Source of the DNA: an uncultured Lachnospiraceae bacterium | GTDB lineage: Bacteria; Bacillota; Clostridia; Lachnospirales; Lachnospiraceae | Assembly: GCA_949948735.1 (NCBI GenBank) | Contig: CATLGV010000003.1 | Span: forward strand, 124,001-188,000 | Direction: 5' to 3' | Length of the DNA stretch: 64,000 nt | In this document: in pieces, positions 41,813 through 50,757 of the stretch | How the letters are laid out: the number at the start of each line of letters is the position of its first letter | Position numbering within the stretch: position 1 is the first letter of the stretch | Notes under the pieces: generated by a model | The model's database searches: none | What the model was told of the DNA's origin: nothing | What the model saw: the letters and a program-made list of their open reading frames with translations, nothing else | Position numbers and translations under genes: made by a program

Positions 41813-42886
41813 TTACTCCTCCTCTCCGCCGGCCGTCTGTGTACGGACCGTGCTGTCAGTACCGTTATCCGCCGATTTCGTAATATCCTCAAGCTGCAGC
41901 TCGTCCAGATACAGCGTCTTATTCAGCTCCCCGCTTCCGTCGTCAATAATCAGCTTCACGCCCGGAAGCACGTCCTCCATCGTCTCATAGAACATACGCT
42001 GCTTGGTGATCAGCGGATTCTTGACATATTCGTCGTACATTTTCTCAAAACGTATCTTCTGGGCGTCCGCCTCATTAATCCGCTGCTGCTTTGCGGCCTC
42101 GGCCTTCTGGATAATCTGGTCGGCCTGCGCATTCGCCTCGGGAATCCGCTCATTTCTGTATTTGTTGGCATTGTTGATTGCGGTTTCCTTCCCCTGCTTG
42201 GCCGTCTCCACCGCCTTAAAGGCCTCAATAACCGCCTGTGTCGGCGGCTCCGCGTCCTGCATGGAGATATTGACCAGCATCAGGCCGATGTCCTGCTCCT
42301 CAAGCTTCTCCGTTATCATTTCTTTTATCGCCGCCTGAATCTCACTCTTTCCGGTCGTAATAACATCGTCCACATTGTAATTGCTGATAATGTTGCGGAT
42401 ACACGACTGCGCGATATTCTTCAAAATCTCTCTGGGCTGCTGGGAATTGTACAGATACTTTATGGGGTCGGATACCTTGTACTCCACATAAAAGTCGACA
42501 TTGACAAAATTGAAGTCCGCCGTAATCATCAGGGACTCCGCGTCTATCGTATCCTGGCTCGACGCCTCGTCCGCCGAGGAGCGGTACCCAATCGGAAAGC
42601 CGAGGATTGTCGTATTGACCTTCGTCACCTTCTGGACAAACGGTATCTTGAAATGAAGTCCCGAGGTCACCACCGTCCCTGCCCTGCCAAAGGTCGTCAC
42701 AACCCCCTGCTCCTGTTCTCCGATAGAATAAACGGATTCGTAGGACAAAATCAACAGGAGCACAACTACCAGCAGGACCACCGGCAGATGCCCTCCCCTC
42801 CTGCGGCCGCTGCCGCCGGAAGCGCCCTGCTCCTGCTGCTTCCCCGCCGAAGCGCCTCCGCGAAACATTCTGAAATTTTCCGCCAT
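41813..42886 (-). CDS. hflK: Membrane protease regulator HflK
   Basis: A 357-residue SPFH protein, partner of HflC. The N-terminus is rich in Gly/Arg/Ser (GGASAGKQQEQGASGGSGRRR), followed by a membrane helix (about 33-52), the SPFH domain (SVYSIGEQEQGVVTTFGRAG, KIPFVQKV) and a helical C-terminal half with NANKYRNERIPEANAQAD, the usual HflK signature. The extreme C-terminus is acidic (GGEEE). GGGAGG precedes ATG. In E. coli HflKC limits FtsH degradation of membrane proteins; that role is assumed here by homology. Downstream of pepD by 45 bases. Confidence 0.92.
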   Translation of the reverse strand: MAENFRMFRGGASAGKQQEQGASGGSGRRRGGHLPVVLLVVVLLLILSYESVYSIGEQEQGVVTTFGRAGTVVTSGLHFKIPFVQKVTKVNTTILGFPIGYRSSADEASSQDTIDAESLMITADFNFVNVDFYVEYKVSDPIKYLYNSQQPREILKNIAQSCIRNIISNYNVDDVITTGKSEIQAAIKEMITEKLEEQDIGLMLVNISMQDAEPPTQAVIEAFKAVETAKQGKETAINNANKYRNERIPEANAQADQIIQKAEAAKQQRINEADAQKIRFEKMYDEYVKNPLITKQRMFYETMEDVLPGVKLIIDDGSGELNKTLYLDELQLEDITKSADNGTDSTVRTQTAGGEEE

Positions 42887-42931
42887 TTTTACCTCCCTTT
42901 CACTACTGTACCTTCGGTTTCTTCTTATGCG

Positions 42932-44407
42932 TTATAAGATCTCCCGGCCGTCATCCATCCTGTACGGATGCTTTAATATCGCAAGCAGATAACGCCACAT
43001 TCTTTCCGTCGATGAGATGCTTAGCCGTTCTTCTGTCGTATGAATGTCATATATATCGGGCCCAAAGGACACACAGTCAAGCCCCGGCAGCTTGGATACC
43101 ATAATCCCGCATTCCAGCCCCGCATGAAGCGCCTCCACCACCGCGTCCTTTCCGAACATTTCCCTATAAATGTCCACCATCACTGCCCGCAGCCGGGAAT
43201 CCGGGTCAAACTGCCATCCGGGATAATCCCCGTTCGTCTCGACATACCCGCCGAAGGTCTGTGCCAGCACCGCTATCTGCAGGCATACCTTCCTCTTTGC
43301 GGACTCGATTGCGCTTCTGATGGCACTGCATGTTACCAGCTCTGTCTCCCGCAGCTCCAGAATGCCCGTGTTCAACGAGGTCTCCACCAGCCCCTCGATA
43401 TCCGCGCTCATGGCGGTTACGCCGTTTGGAAGCAGCACCAGAAAGGCCGCTGCCCTCCGCGTGCTTTCTTTATCAAGCACGCTGCAGCCGCCTGCCGTCT
43501 CTTCACATACCTTGATATAAAGCGCCTTCTCCTTTGACGCCAGCTCGCTTTGCGTCTCCTTCTCCAGACGGGCAAGCCTCTCGAACAGCGCGTCCCGCTG
43601 GTCGGCAGGCACGTAAACGCTTGCCCATGCCTCCCGCGGTATCGCATTGTCCTTTTCTCCGCCGGCCATCCGGTCAAGCTGTATCGGGAACTCCTCCAAA
43701 AGCTGCTGCAGCGTCATTCCCAGCAGCTTAATCGCATTCCCGCGCTCCTTATGGATTTCTGTCCCGGAGTGCCCGCCGGCAAGACCTCCCACCGCAAGCT
43801 TTATGCAGACGCCGTCCCGGCGCTCTCTTTTCACCGGGATATGACAGTCCGTCCGTATCCCGCCGGCACAGCTGGCCAGCAGGATGCCCTCCTCCTCCGA
43901 ATCAATATTCAGCATCCGCCTCGCAGTCAGCATGGACAAATCAATCGCGGACGCGCCGCCCATACCAACCTCCTCATCGGTGGTAATCACCGCCTCAATC
44001 CGCGGATGGCTGAGCGTATCATCCGCCAGCACTGCCAGAATATAGGCGACCGCAATCCCGTCATCCCCGCCAAGGCTGGTACCCTCCGCATATACAAAAT
44101 CGCCCTCTGTCTTCAGCCGCAGCCCGTCTCTGTCGAGATCGATATCGCAGCCGCTTGTTTTCACCGCAACCATATCCATATGCCCCTGCAGGATAATCGG
44201 TTCCTCCTGCTCATAGCCTGCGGACGCCTCTTTTACAATAATGATATTGTTATGCGCATCCCGGATGCAGGCAAGCCCCCGCTCCCGCGCAAACTGCTCC
44301 AGATAGCTGCTGATACCGTCCAGATTCCCTGACCCGTGCGGGATTGCGCAAATATCCTCAAAATATGCAAATACACTCTTTGGCTCCAAGCCCTCTAATA
44401 TCCTCAT
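42932..44407 (-). CDS. pepD: Aminoacyl-histidine dipeptidase (Xaa-His dipeptidase, M20C)
   Basis: A 491-residue cytosolic zinc dipeptidase. Metal-ligand motifs of the M20C family are present: LQGHMDMV (about 74-80), GGDDGIAVA (about 117), TTDEEVGMGG (about 145-154, catalytic Glu), NIDSEEEG (about 170) and the C-terminal HAGLECGI (about 430) and HTTEER. It cleaves dipeptides ending in His and a range of other dipeptides. Its ATG overlaps the stop of the upstream EAL gene (TAATG), so translation is coupled. Why a peptidase is coupled to a c-di-GMP phosphodiesterase is not evident. Confidence 0.92.
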   Translation of the reverse strand: MRILEGLEPKSVFAYFEDICAIPHGSGNLDGISSYLEQFARERGLACIRDAHNNIIIVKEASAGYEQEEPIILQGHMDMVAVKTSGCDIDLDRDGLRLKTEGDFVYAEGTSLGGDDGIAVAYILAVLADDTLSHPRIEAVITTDEEVGMGGASAIDLSMLTARRMLNIDSEEEGILLASCAGGIRTDCHIPVKRERRDGVCIKLAVGGLAGGHSGTEIHKERGNAIKLLGMTLQQLLEEFPIQLDRMAGGEKDNAIPREAWASVYVPADQRDALFERLARLEKETQSELASKEKALYIKVCEETAGGCSVLDKESTRRAAAFLVLLPNGVTAMSADIEGLVETSLNTGILELRETELVTCSAIRSAIESAKRKVCLQIAVLAQTFGGYVETNGDYPGWQFDPDSRLRAVMVDIYREMFGKDAVVEALHAGLECGIMVSKLPGLDCVSFGPDIYDIHTTEERLSISSTERMWRYLLAILKHPYRMDDGREIL

Positions 44408-46650
44408 TATGCCTCTTCTCCTGCCAAACCGCTCATCTCCATGCGCGTCTCAAACTCCTCCTCCGGCATTGGCTTGGCAAAATAATAGCCCTGTATCGTA
44501 TCGCAGCCAATGCTTTTCAAAAACTCATACTGATCCTGCGTCTCCACGCCCTCTGCCGTAATCGCAATCTGCAAATCCTGTGCCAGCCGCATTACGCAGC
44601 GGATAATCTGACGTCCTCTCACATCATCATAATCGTCTACAAAGGATTTGTCCAGCTTCATCACGTCTACCGGAATGGACTTGAGCATCATCAGCGTCGA
44701 GTATCCTGTGCCGAAATCATCCATCAGTATCACAAACCCCATCTGATGCAGCTTCTCCATAATCTCGATAAACTCTTTCTTCTTCTCATACAGCGCGCTC
44801 TCGGTAATCTCCAGCTGGATATACTCGATCGGCACGCCCGTCTCGTCGACAATGCGCTTATACTCGTCGACAAACTCCGGATTCTCAAGGTGCCGCTGGG
44901 AAAGATTAACCGAAATCGGCACGATTCTCAGCCCCTTGTCCAGCCAGCGCTTCTGCGCCAGACAGACCTCCCTGAATATATACTCGTCCAGCTTGCGCAC
45001 AAAGCCGCTTTCCTCCGCCAGCGGAATAAACAGTCCCGGGGAGATTGTCTGCCCATCCGGCTTGCGCCAGCGCACCAGCGCCTCCGCTCCCGCCAGCCGC
45101 TGCGACACGGATTCGTATTTGGGCTGGTAATACGCTATAAACTCATGGTTCTTATATGCGAACTCAATCTGATCGGAAAGCTGCTTTTTCTGCAGCATCT
45201 TCTCCTTCATCACATCCGTGTAAACCTTGTAGCTGCCGCTCTTCTCCTGCTTTGCAAGATTGTGTACAAGCGCGGCGCAGTTCTGCATTCCCTCTACATC
45301 CTCATCCCCCTTATCCACATAATAGATGCCAAATACAGGGTGCAGGATATACTCTGAAGCCTGCGGAATGACATAGCGCTGAATCTCCTCCGCCATCTGC
45401 GTAACGCGCTTCTCTATCTCCCCCCTGGTGTCGAAATACAGCCACAGGACAAACCGGTCGGCAATGCTGCGCCCCAGGCACTCCTCCTCACGGCAGTGCC
45501 CGTGCAGGACGTTCCACGTATAGCGCAGGACGCTGTTGCCCTCCGCGTACCCGAACAGCTCATTGATCAGCTTGAAATCATCCAGATCCATCATCACAAA
45601 CGCCGCTTCCCGGTAAGCGCCCATCACCTTCTTCTCCACGTCCAGAAGAAACTTTGCATGCGTATCCCCGCCGGTCAGCTCGTCCACATACAGGAGGTTC
45701 TGCATCTGTCTTTTTTTCCTGCGCTCTTCAACATAAATCATCACCACAATAATAACGCAGATTGCCGCCAGCACTACGCAGACAACATAAGTCCTGTACA
45801 GGATGTCGTTGGAGGTGCTCTCCATAAAGTCCACCGGCACCACGTCCGCCAGAAACCAGTCGTTGATGCCCAGCGGCGTCACATACATATACTTGCCGAT
45901 TTTATTGTAAAATATTACATATCCTGTCTGCCCGTTGTCGAGAAGCTGCCGCAGCTCCTTCACTACCTGCATATTGCGCCCGTCCGCGTTGCGCATCGAG
46001 GTGTAGATATTGGTCATATTCTGAAAGCTCGTCGGATTAACGGAATCGACCACCTTGTCGCCGTCGCGCTGTATAATATAGGTGTACCCCTCCCCCTCAA
46101 AGGAGGTCACAGACAAAATCTCCTTAAGGCTCTCTATCCGGTAGGTCGCAAACACCACGCCCGCCACCTTATCCCTGCGCTTCACCGGCGCGCTGAATAT
46201 GATAATCTCCTCTCCGTCCACCGCGTCGATCAGCGGCTCCGATATGCAGTTTTCTCCTGCCATGGAAGCCTGGAACCAGTCCCACTGCGAAGGGTCAAAG
46301 ACGCTGTCGTCGGTTGTATAGGCCCGCCCGTTTGCGCTGCAATAGCCCATGCGCTTGAACGAATAGCGATAGCTGACTCCGCGCAGGGTTCTCACAATGG
46401 TGTCCTCGTCCGCCTTCTCCAATGCGCCGATACGCTCCGCAATCTCCGTGAGCGCATTCAGATCCCCTTCAATCTCCTTGCGCACGATCAGGACGTTCTG
46501 ACTGGAAACCTCCTTCAAGGTGTTGCGCACCAGCTCCCGCAGCTCGTTCTTCAAAACATGCGAATACCATGCAACCGCCAATATACCAATCAGCAGCACA
46601 ATAATGACATAGCTGATTTTGAATACGGATTTTCTCCTTCCCTTCAGCAT
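44407..46650 (-). CDS. Cache-GGDEF-EAL protein, probable c-di-GMP phosphodiesterase
   Basis: A 747-residue membrane protein. There is a membrane helix at about 12-29, an extracellular double-Cache sensor (about 35-285, with WDWFQASMAGENCISEPLID and NDWFLADVVPVDF), a second membrane helix (about 290-312), and a GGDEF domain whose signature is degenerate (IADRF instead of GGDEF, so no cyclase activity expected). An EAL domain follows (about 480-735) with intact AEALVRW, SVNLSQ, EITESAL, MDDFGTGYS, DKSFVDD and EGVETQ, hence active c-di-GMP hydrolysis. Cache domains bind small extracellular ligands. TAATG coupling to pepD follows. Confidence 0.9.
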   Translation of the reverse strand: MLKGRRKSVFKISYVIIVLLIGILAVAWYSHVLKNELRELVRNTLKEVSSQNVLIVRKEIEGDLNALTEIAERIGALEKADEDTIVRTLRGVSYRYSFKRMGYCSANGRAYTTDDSVFDPSQWDWFQASMAGENCISEPLIDAVDGEEIIIFSAPVKRRDKVAGVVFATYRIESLKEILSVTSFEGEGYTYIIQRDGDKVVDSVNPTSFQNMTNIYTSMRNADGRNMQVVKELRQLLDNGQTGYVIFYNKIGKYMYVTPLGINDWFLADVVPVDFMESTSNDILYRTYVVCVVLAAICVIIVVMIYVEERRKKRQMQNLLYVDELTGGDTHAKFLLDVEKKVMGAYREAAFVMMDLDDFKLINELFGYAEGNSVLRYTWNVLHGHCREEECLGRSIADRFVLWLYFDTRGEIEKRVTQMAEEIQRYVIPQASEYILHPVFGIYYVDKGDEDVEGMQNCAALVHNLAKQEKSGSYKVYTDVMKEKMLQKKQLSDQIEFAYKNHEFIAYYQPKYESVSQRLAGAEALVRWRKPDGQTISPGLFIPLAEESGFVRKLDEYIFREVCLAQKRWLDKGLRIVPISVNLSQRHLENPEFVDEYKRIVDETGVPIEYIQLEITESALYEKKKEFIEIMEKLHQMGFVILMDDFGTGYSTLMMLKSIPVDVMKLDKSFVDDYDDVRGRQIIRCVMRLAQDLQIAITAEGVETQDQYEFLKSIGCDTIQGYYFAKPMPEEEFETRMEMSGLAGEEA

Positions 46651-46852
46651 AAACGTACCCCCTTATTCCCGCACCGTTCCGATATTATCCAGACTTCCCC
46701 TATATAGCAGTCCAATTCTTTCAGCAATATTATACAAATATGTAAGTAAATCTTCTGGCATATTATACTTATTATACAACATGTTTCTTGCTATGAACAG
46801 ACCTTTGCATCAATTTTTTACATTTTTTAGCAAAAAGATTCTTGTTCGACGC

Positions 46853-46888
46853 AAAAAGCACAGAACCGCGCTGTTTCCGGTGCTGTGC
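46853..46888 (-). terminator. Terminator of the ABC-LuxR operon
   Basis: Stem GCACAGCACCG/CGGTTCTGTGC on the minus strand followed by TTTTTGCG, about 25 bases after the LuxR-type gene stop. The remaining gap to the EAL gene (46651-46852) holds several TATAAT boxes (for example 46713 and 46762 regions) but no clear single promoter. Confidence 0.75.
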
Positions 46889-46912
46889 CTCCTGTTTTTT
46901 GTTCAAAATTCC

Positions 46913-47389
46913 TTATCGTTTCTTCGCCCGCTCCACGTAATCCTTTCTGCCGCCCGCTCCGGTCTTCTCAAAGATATGCGTCACGTGCTTCTTGACCGTT
47001 GTCTCGGATATATACAGCGCTTCCGCAATCTGACGATTGCTGTATCCCTTGTACAGCAGCCATGCGACCTCCCTTTCCCTGCGGCTTAACGGCTCGTTTA
47101 TGACCAGGCCGTCAAACGCCTCGTATGTGTCCGCCGGCTGCTCCTGCGTCTGTTCGCCCTGCGCCGTATCCCCGGCCGCCTCTTCCTCCTCGCCGCGCAC
47201 AAGCAGCCAGACCGCTCCCACGGACGGAAGCGCGACAATCACGGTCAAAAACGTCGCAAATGCACGTTCCAGCCTGCCCTCCACAAACACCGACTGGATG
47301 AAGAGCAGTCCCGAAAAGGAGGACAGATACGCTGCCATTGCCAAAGCTATCATCCACTTATTCCTTCCCCGCTTCTTCAACGCGCTCAT
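46913..47389 (-). CDS. Membrane-anchored LuxR-type regulator
   Basis: A 158-residue protein with two membrane helices (about 13-32 and 42-64), an acidic linker (EEEEAAGDTAQGEQTQEQ), and a C-terminal LuxR/GerE helix-turn-helix (about 98-155, LSRREREVAWLLYKGYSNRQIAEALYISETTVKKHVTHIF). Both ends are inside, so DNA would be bound by a regulator tethered to the membrane. There is no receiver domain, so it is a one-component sensor. The start is uncertain: ATG 47389 overlaps the upstream gene by 32 bases, while ATG 47353 lies 4 bases after that gene's stop and has GGAAGG upstream. Last gene of the ABC operon. Confidence 0.8.
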   Translation of the reverse strand: MSALKKRGRNKWMIALAMAAYLSSFSGLLFIQSVFVEGRLERAFATFLTVIVALPSVGAVWLLVRGEEEEAAGDTAQGEQTQEQPADTYEAFDGLVINEPLSRREREVAWLLYKGYSNRQIAEALYISETTVKKHVTHIFEKTGAGGRKDYVERAKKR

Positions 47390-47837
47390 CCTCCTCCATA
47401 TACTCGGTGATACGCTTCATCAGATTTGCATGGACAGGCATCAAAAACAGCTCCAGCATCGCCATATACAGAAACCCTACCACAATAATTGTCAGCGACT
47501 CCGGAACAAAGTCCGTCCTGTCCGCATAAATAATAAACAGCTGCAGCGCCGCGTATGCCTCAATTAAGATCGTGGAAAAGATCAACGCCCTCTGGACGAA
47601 CTCAACCGCGTACAGGCTTTTCTTCAGCTTTGTCATTGTGACAACGGTCTTCTTTTTCCCAACGCGAAACGCATAGATAAAATCGCGCCACATTCCGTTT
47701 ACCGCAAGAAACACCGCCGTCGTCAGCAGCAGCAGCTCCAGCGTCGTCGCGTCCAGACAGTGCGATACGCCGGATACGCCGCCCAGCAGCAGTATCACCG
47801 CCGCCTCCAGTATTACCAGTAAAATCGAACGAACCAT
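47358..47837 (-). CDS. Hypothetical four-helix membrane protein
   Basis: A 159-residue integral membrane protein with about four helices (approximately 3-22, 29-47, 82-104 and 112-132) and a charged C-terminal tail (KRITEYMEEDERVEEAGKE). No family was recognised. The GGAGG ribosome site is good. It sits between the ABC ATPase (39 bases) and the LuxR-type regulator with which it overlaps, so it probably senses or relays membrane state to that regulator; this is inference from position. Confidence 0.7.
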   Translation of the reverse strand: MVRSILLVILEAAVILLLGGVSGVSHCLDATTLELLLLTTAVFLAVNGMWRDFIYAFRVGKKKTVVTMTKLKKSLYAVEFVQRALIFSTILIEAYAALQLFIIYADRTDFVPESLTIIVVGFLYMAMLELFLMPVHANLMKRITEYMEEDERVEEAGKE

Positions 47838-47876
47838 AACCTTTTCCTCCTCTGAACCTATTCTGAAAACAACAAT

Positions 47877-48656
47877 TCAATCCATGCCTCCCGAAGACTT
47901 TTGCACCTGTGACAGATAGTACGCTTCCAAATCCCCACCCTTTTCCTCCAGCTTCCGCGCAGTAATCTGCCCCGTCATTTTCCCTTTGCAGACAAAGCCG
48001 TAGCAGGTTGCAAGCAGGCTCAGCTCCCTGAGCAGATGGCTGGAAATCAATACGGTAACGCCGCTTTCCTTCAGCCTGCCGATAAGCGCCCCAAAATCCC
48101 AAATACCTTCCGGATCCAGCCCGTTTAACGGCTCGTCGAAGAATAAAAGCTCCGGCCTCCCAAGCAGCGCCTTCGCAATCCCAAGGCGCTGCTTCATCCC
48201 CAGTGAAAAGTTTCTGACCTTCACCCCCTCTATGTCCCGCGGCGCAAGCCCCGCCAGGGACAGCGCCTCCTCCACGCGGCCGTCGTCTGCAAGCCCCTGC
48301 TGCAGGCGGCAGACCTCAAGGTTCTCCCATGCCGTCAGGGCCGGATTCAGCGCAGGCGTCTCGATAATCCCGTTGATACGGCGTCTTTGTATATGCAGCT
48401 TTTTGGGATCCGACTCACCAAACAGCTCTATCGTCCCCTCTGTGGGCGCCGCAAGCCCCGCCAAAATGCGCATCAACGTCGTCTTGCCCGCGCCGTTGCC
48501 CCCGACAAGCCCATAGATGTCCCCCCGGCGTATCTCCATATTTATTCCGTCCAACGCATAGTTCGTTTTCCATTGGCCGGAGGACAGCTGCAGCCGCCGG
48601 TACTTCTTTTTTACATTTTCCGCCTTAAAAATCGTTTCCGCCGCTCTCTCGTCCAT
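47877..48656 (-). CDS. ABC transporter ATP-binding protein, BcrA/CcmA type
   Basis: A 259-residue ATPase: Walker A GGNGAGKTTLM (about 53-63), Q-loop near IIETPALNP (96), signature FSLGMKQRLGIAKALL (about 148), Walker B LLFFDEPLNGLDPEG (about 172), H-loop SSHLLREL. This subgroup supports peptide-antibiotic resistance and other ABC-2 exporters. It pairs with the ABC-2 permease gene 27 bases upstream. AAAGGAG precedes ATG. The substrate is unknown; bacitracin or lantibiotic-type immunity is a common function of such pairs. Confidence 0.9.
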   Translation of the reverse strand: MDERAAETIFKAENVKKKYRRLQLSSGQWKTNYALDGINMEIRRGDIYGLVGGNGAGKTTLMRILAGLAAPTEGTIELFGESDPKKLHIQRRRINGIIETPALNPALTAWENLEVCRLQQGLADDGRVEEALSLAGLAPRDIEGVKVRNFSLGMKQRLGIAKALLGRPELLFFDEPLNGLDPEGIWDFGALIGRLKESGVTVLISSHLLRELSLLATCYGFVCKGKMTGQITARKLEEKGGDLEAYYLSQVQKSSGGMD

Positions 48657-48683
48657 TCTAATGCTCCTTTCCGGGACGTCCGC

Positions 48684-49424
48684 CTATTTCAAATCGCACC
48701 TGCAAAACGCAAGCAGCGCCGCCCCCAGCAGCGCCGCTGTTCCCACAAGCGAGGAAATCGCGACAATCGTAAAGGGAACTGGCTCCGCGCGGCGCCCGGA
48801 GCATACGGCATCCATCTGATACACAAACGTGAACTGCCAGAGCTTCAAAAGCACCGGATTGTGCTCATTGATACAGCACTGATGCAGCAGATAGGCGCCG
48901 CCTGCGCCAATCCCGACAGTAGCCAGCCTGCTCCTTGCAAGATACGCCGCAAGCAGGATGCATGCTCCCATGGTAAAATTGCACAATATGCTGAACAAAA
49001 CCCGGCTTATGATAAAAACAGCCGTATCCGCATTCCACGCCGCGCCAAAGCCGTTTTGCACCGTTAATACGGCAATAGTAATAATATCATAGATAAACAG
49101 CAGGGGAAGCAGTCCGACAAAAAATACTGCCGCCTTGGCCCCGAAGAGCGCTTCCCTTGACGCGCCGCATGCGATTTCAGCCGCAAACGTGCGGTTTGCA
49201 AACTCCCCCGCAATATAGTCCGCCGCAAACAGGGAAATCAGCGCCGCGTTATACAGGAATCCCGTTCCCATTATGGCAACCCAGAAAATCCCTGCGGCCG
49301 TAAAGCCGCCGCGGACAACCACTGTCCCAAACGCAATGCCGATTACCGTGGAAAAGGTGATAAGCGCCTTGTAAGTAAACGTCCTTGACAGCTTAAAAAG
49401 CTCTGCCTTTATCAGTTTTCCCAT
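48684..49424 (-). CDS. ABC-2 type transporter permease
   Basis: A 246-residue membrane protein with six predicted helices (starting about 18-40 with ALITFSTVIGIAFGTVVV). The N-terminal LIKAELFKLSRTFTYK is the usual opening of the ABC-2 permeases that pair with BcrA-like ATPases. It opens the four-gene operon and is preceded by AGGAGG and a perfect 12-bp palindrome at 49470-49499 that is a plausible operator. No transported substrate can be read. Confidence 0.88.
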   Translation of the reverse strand: MGKLIKAELFKLSRTFTYKALITFSTVIGIAFGTVVVRGGFTAAGIFWVAIMGTGFLYNAALISLFAADYIAGEFANRTFAAEIACGASREALFGAKAAVFFVGLLPLLFIYDIITIAVLTVQNGFGAAWNADTAVFIISRVLFSILCNFTMGACILLAAYLARSRLATVGIGAGGAYLLHQCCINEHNPVLLKLWQFTFVYQMDAVCSGRRAEPVPFTIVAISSLVGTAALLGAALLAFCRCDLK

Positions 49425-49469
49425 AACCCACCTCCTGACCTCAGTAAAGCATTCTTTCCCGCCAAAAAC

Positions 49470-49499
49470 AATACTACCTTTGCGAAAAAAGGTAGTATT
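49470..49499. promoter_or_regulatory. Perfect palindrome upstream of the ABC-LuxR operon
   Basis: AATACTACCTTT and AAAGGTAGTATT, separated by six bases, 46 bases before the first start codon of the operon. Its two-fold symmetry suggests an operator for a dimeric regulator (the membrane LuxR-type protein or an unlinked GntR-type factor). It has no U-tract, so it is not a terminator. Confidence 0.55.
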
Positions 49500-49511
49500 T
49501 CGTCCTATAAA

Positions 49512-49553
49512 ACAAAAAACCCCGAAGAAAACATGTCCTGTTTCCCTTCGGGG
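49512..49553 (-). terminator. Terminator of the infC-rpmI-rplT operon
   Basis: Stem CCCCGAAG/CTTCGGGG (49553-49546 with 49527-49520), loop AT-rich, then TTTTTTG on the minus strand, 30 bases after rplT. Confidence 0.85.
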
Positions 49554-49583
49554 CCTGCTGTCGCGGCTTCCTGTAATATAAAT

Positions 49584-49940
49584 CTATGCGATCTTGGACT
49601 TTGCCAGCTCCGCAAGGCTCTTAAAGCCCTCCGCGTCGTTTACTGCCAGCTCCGCGAGCATCTTTCTGTTGATCTCAACGCCTGCAAGCTTCAGGCCGTG
49701 CATCATCCTGCTGTAGGACAGGCCGTTCATTCTCGCCGCCGCATTGATGCGGGCAATCCAAAGCTGCCTGAACTGACGCTTTCTCTCTTTTCTGCCGGCA
49801 TATGAGGACGCCAGCGCTCTCATAACCGACTGCTTTGCGACTCTGTACTGCTTTGATCTTGCGCCTCTGTAGCCCTTCGCAAGCTTTAATACCCTGTTGT
49901 GTTTTTTCTTTGCGTTTAATCCGCCTTTAATTCTTGCCAT
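49584..49940 (-). CDS. rplT: 50S ribosomal protein L20
   Basis: A 118-residue protein with the conserved start [20 protein letters not shown] and [20 protein letters not shown], the usual length and composition for L20. It binds 23S rRNA early in large-subunit assembly and in many Firmicutes represses its own operon through the infC leader. Third gene of infC-rpmI-rplT, 43 bases after rpmI. Confidence 0.98.
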   Translation of the reverse strand: MARIKGGLNAKKKHNRVLKLAKGYRGARSKQYRVAKQSVMRALASSYAGRKERKRQFRQLWIARINAAARMNGLSYSRMMHGLKLAGVEINRKMLAELAVNDAEGFKSLAELAKSKIA

Positions 49941-49983
49941 TTTTAATTCCTCCTCATCTTAACAACCACTCTACCGCCGCAGC

Positions 49984-50181
49984 TTATACGTACGGTAAAA
50001 TCTTCTTCATATTGCTGATATTTGTCGTGTCTGTCATCGCGGCCTTTCTGAGATTTCTCTTTCTCTTGGCTGACTTCTTCGTTAAGATGTGGCTCTTGTA
50101 AGCTTTCGCCCTCTTTAATTTACCCGTTCCTGTCACTTTAAAGCGCTTTGCAGCCGATTTGCTGGTTTTCATTTTTGGCAT
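49984..50181 (-). CDS. rpmI: 50S ribosomal protein L35
   Basis: A 65-residue basic protein starting [20 protein letters not shown], with [18 protein letters not shown], diagnostic of L35. Between infC (69 bases) and rplT in the universal order. Confidence 0.98.
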   Translation of the reverse strand: MPKMKTSKSAAKRFKVTGTGKLKRAKAYKSHILTKKSAKRKRNLRKAAMTDTTNISNMKKILPYV

Positions 50182-50250
50182 AATTAAATCCTCCTAATCT
50201 TCCTATAATCTTCTATCTTTTAACTGACACAGCCTGTTATCGCTAACAGT

Positions 50251-50757
50251 CTATCGTTTCTCAGCTAAAAACATTGTCATGCTTCTGCCCTCGACCTTGG
50301 GTTCCTTCTCCACAACCGCAATATCGCTCAGGCTCTCCCCAAAGTCCAGAAGGATATGCTTGCTGTTCTGCATATGTGCCATCTCGCGGCCCCGGAACCG
50401 CAGCGTTACCTTTACCTTATCCCCCTTGGAAAGGAACTTGCGGGCAGCGTTTATCTTCGTATTCAGATCATTCGTGTCGATGTTGGGCGATAAGCGAATT
50501 TCTTTTACGTCAATGATTTTCTGTTTCTTCTTTGCTTCCTTTTCTTTTCTGGTCTGCTCATATTTGAACTTTCCGTAATCGACAATCTTACATACGGGCG
50601 GCTTCGCCGTCGGGGCGATCTTTACCAGGTCCACACCTGCCTCCTCTGCCAAATGCAGGGCCTCCTTCACGGACATAACGCCAAGCTGCTCGCCGTCCTC
50701 GCCTATTACCCGCACTTCTCTGTCCCTAATCTGTTCGTTAATCAATAAATCGCTAAT
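50251..50757 (-). CDS. infC: Translation initiation factor IF-3, AUU start codon
   Basis: A 168-residue IF-3: N-terminal domain INEQIRDREVRVIGEDGEQL, linker helix rich in Lys/Glu (KYEQTRKEKEAKKKQK) and C-terminal domain RFRGREMAHMQNSK. It blocks premature subunit joining and checks the initiator codon. No ATG, GTG or suitable TTG is well placed; ATT at 50757-50755 is, giving (M)SDLLINEQIRD with GGAGG eight bases upstream and an in-frame stop just above. AUU starts are the known autoregulation device of infC (IF-3 rejects its own start). TTG at 50745 is a less likely alternative. Confidence 0.95.
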   Translation of the reverse strand: MSDLLINEQIRDREVRVIGEDGEQLGVMSVKEALHLAEEAGVDLVKIAPTAKPPVCKIVDYGKFKYEQTRKEKEAKKKQKIIDVKEIRLSPNIDTNDLNTKINAARKFLSKGDKVKVTLRFRGREMAHMQNSKHILLDFGESLSDIAVVEKEPKVEGRSMTMFLAEKR

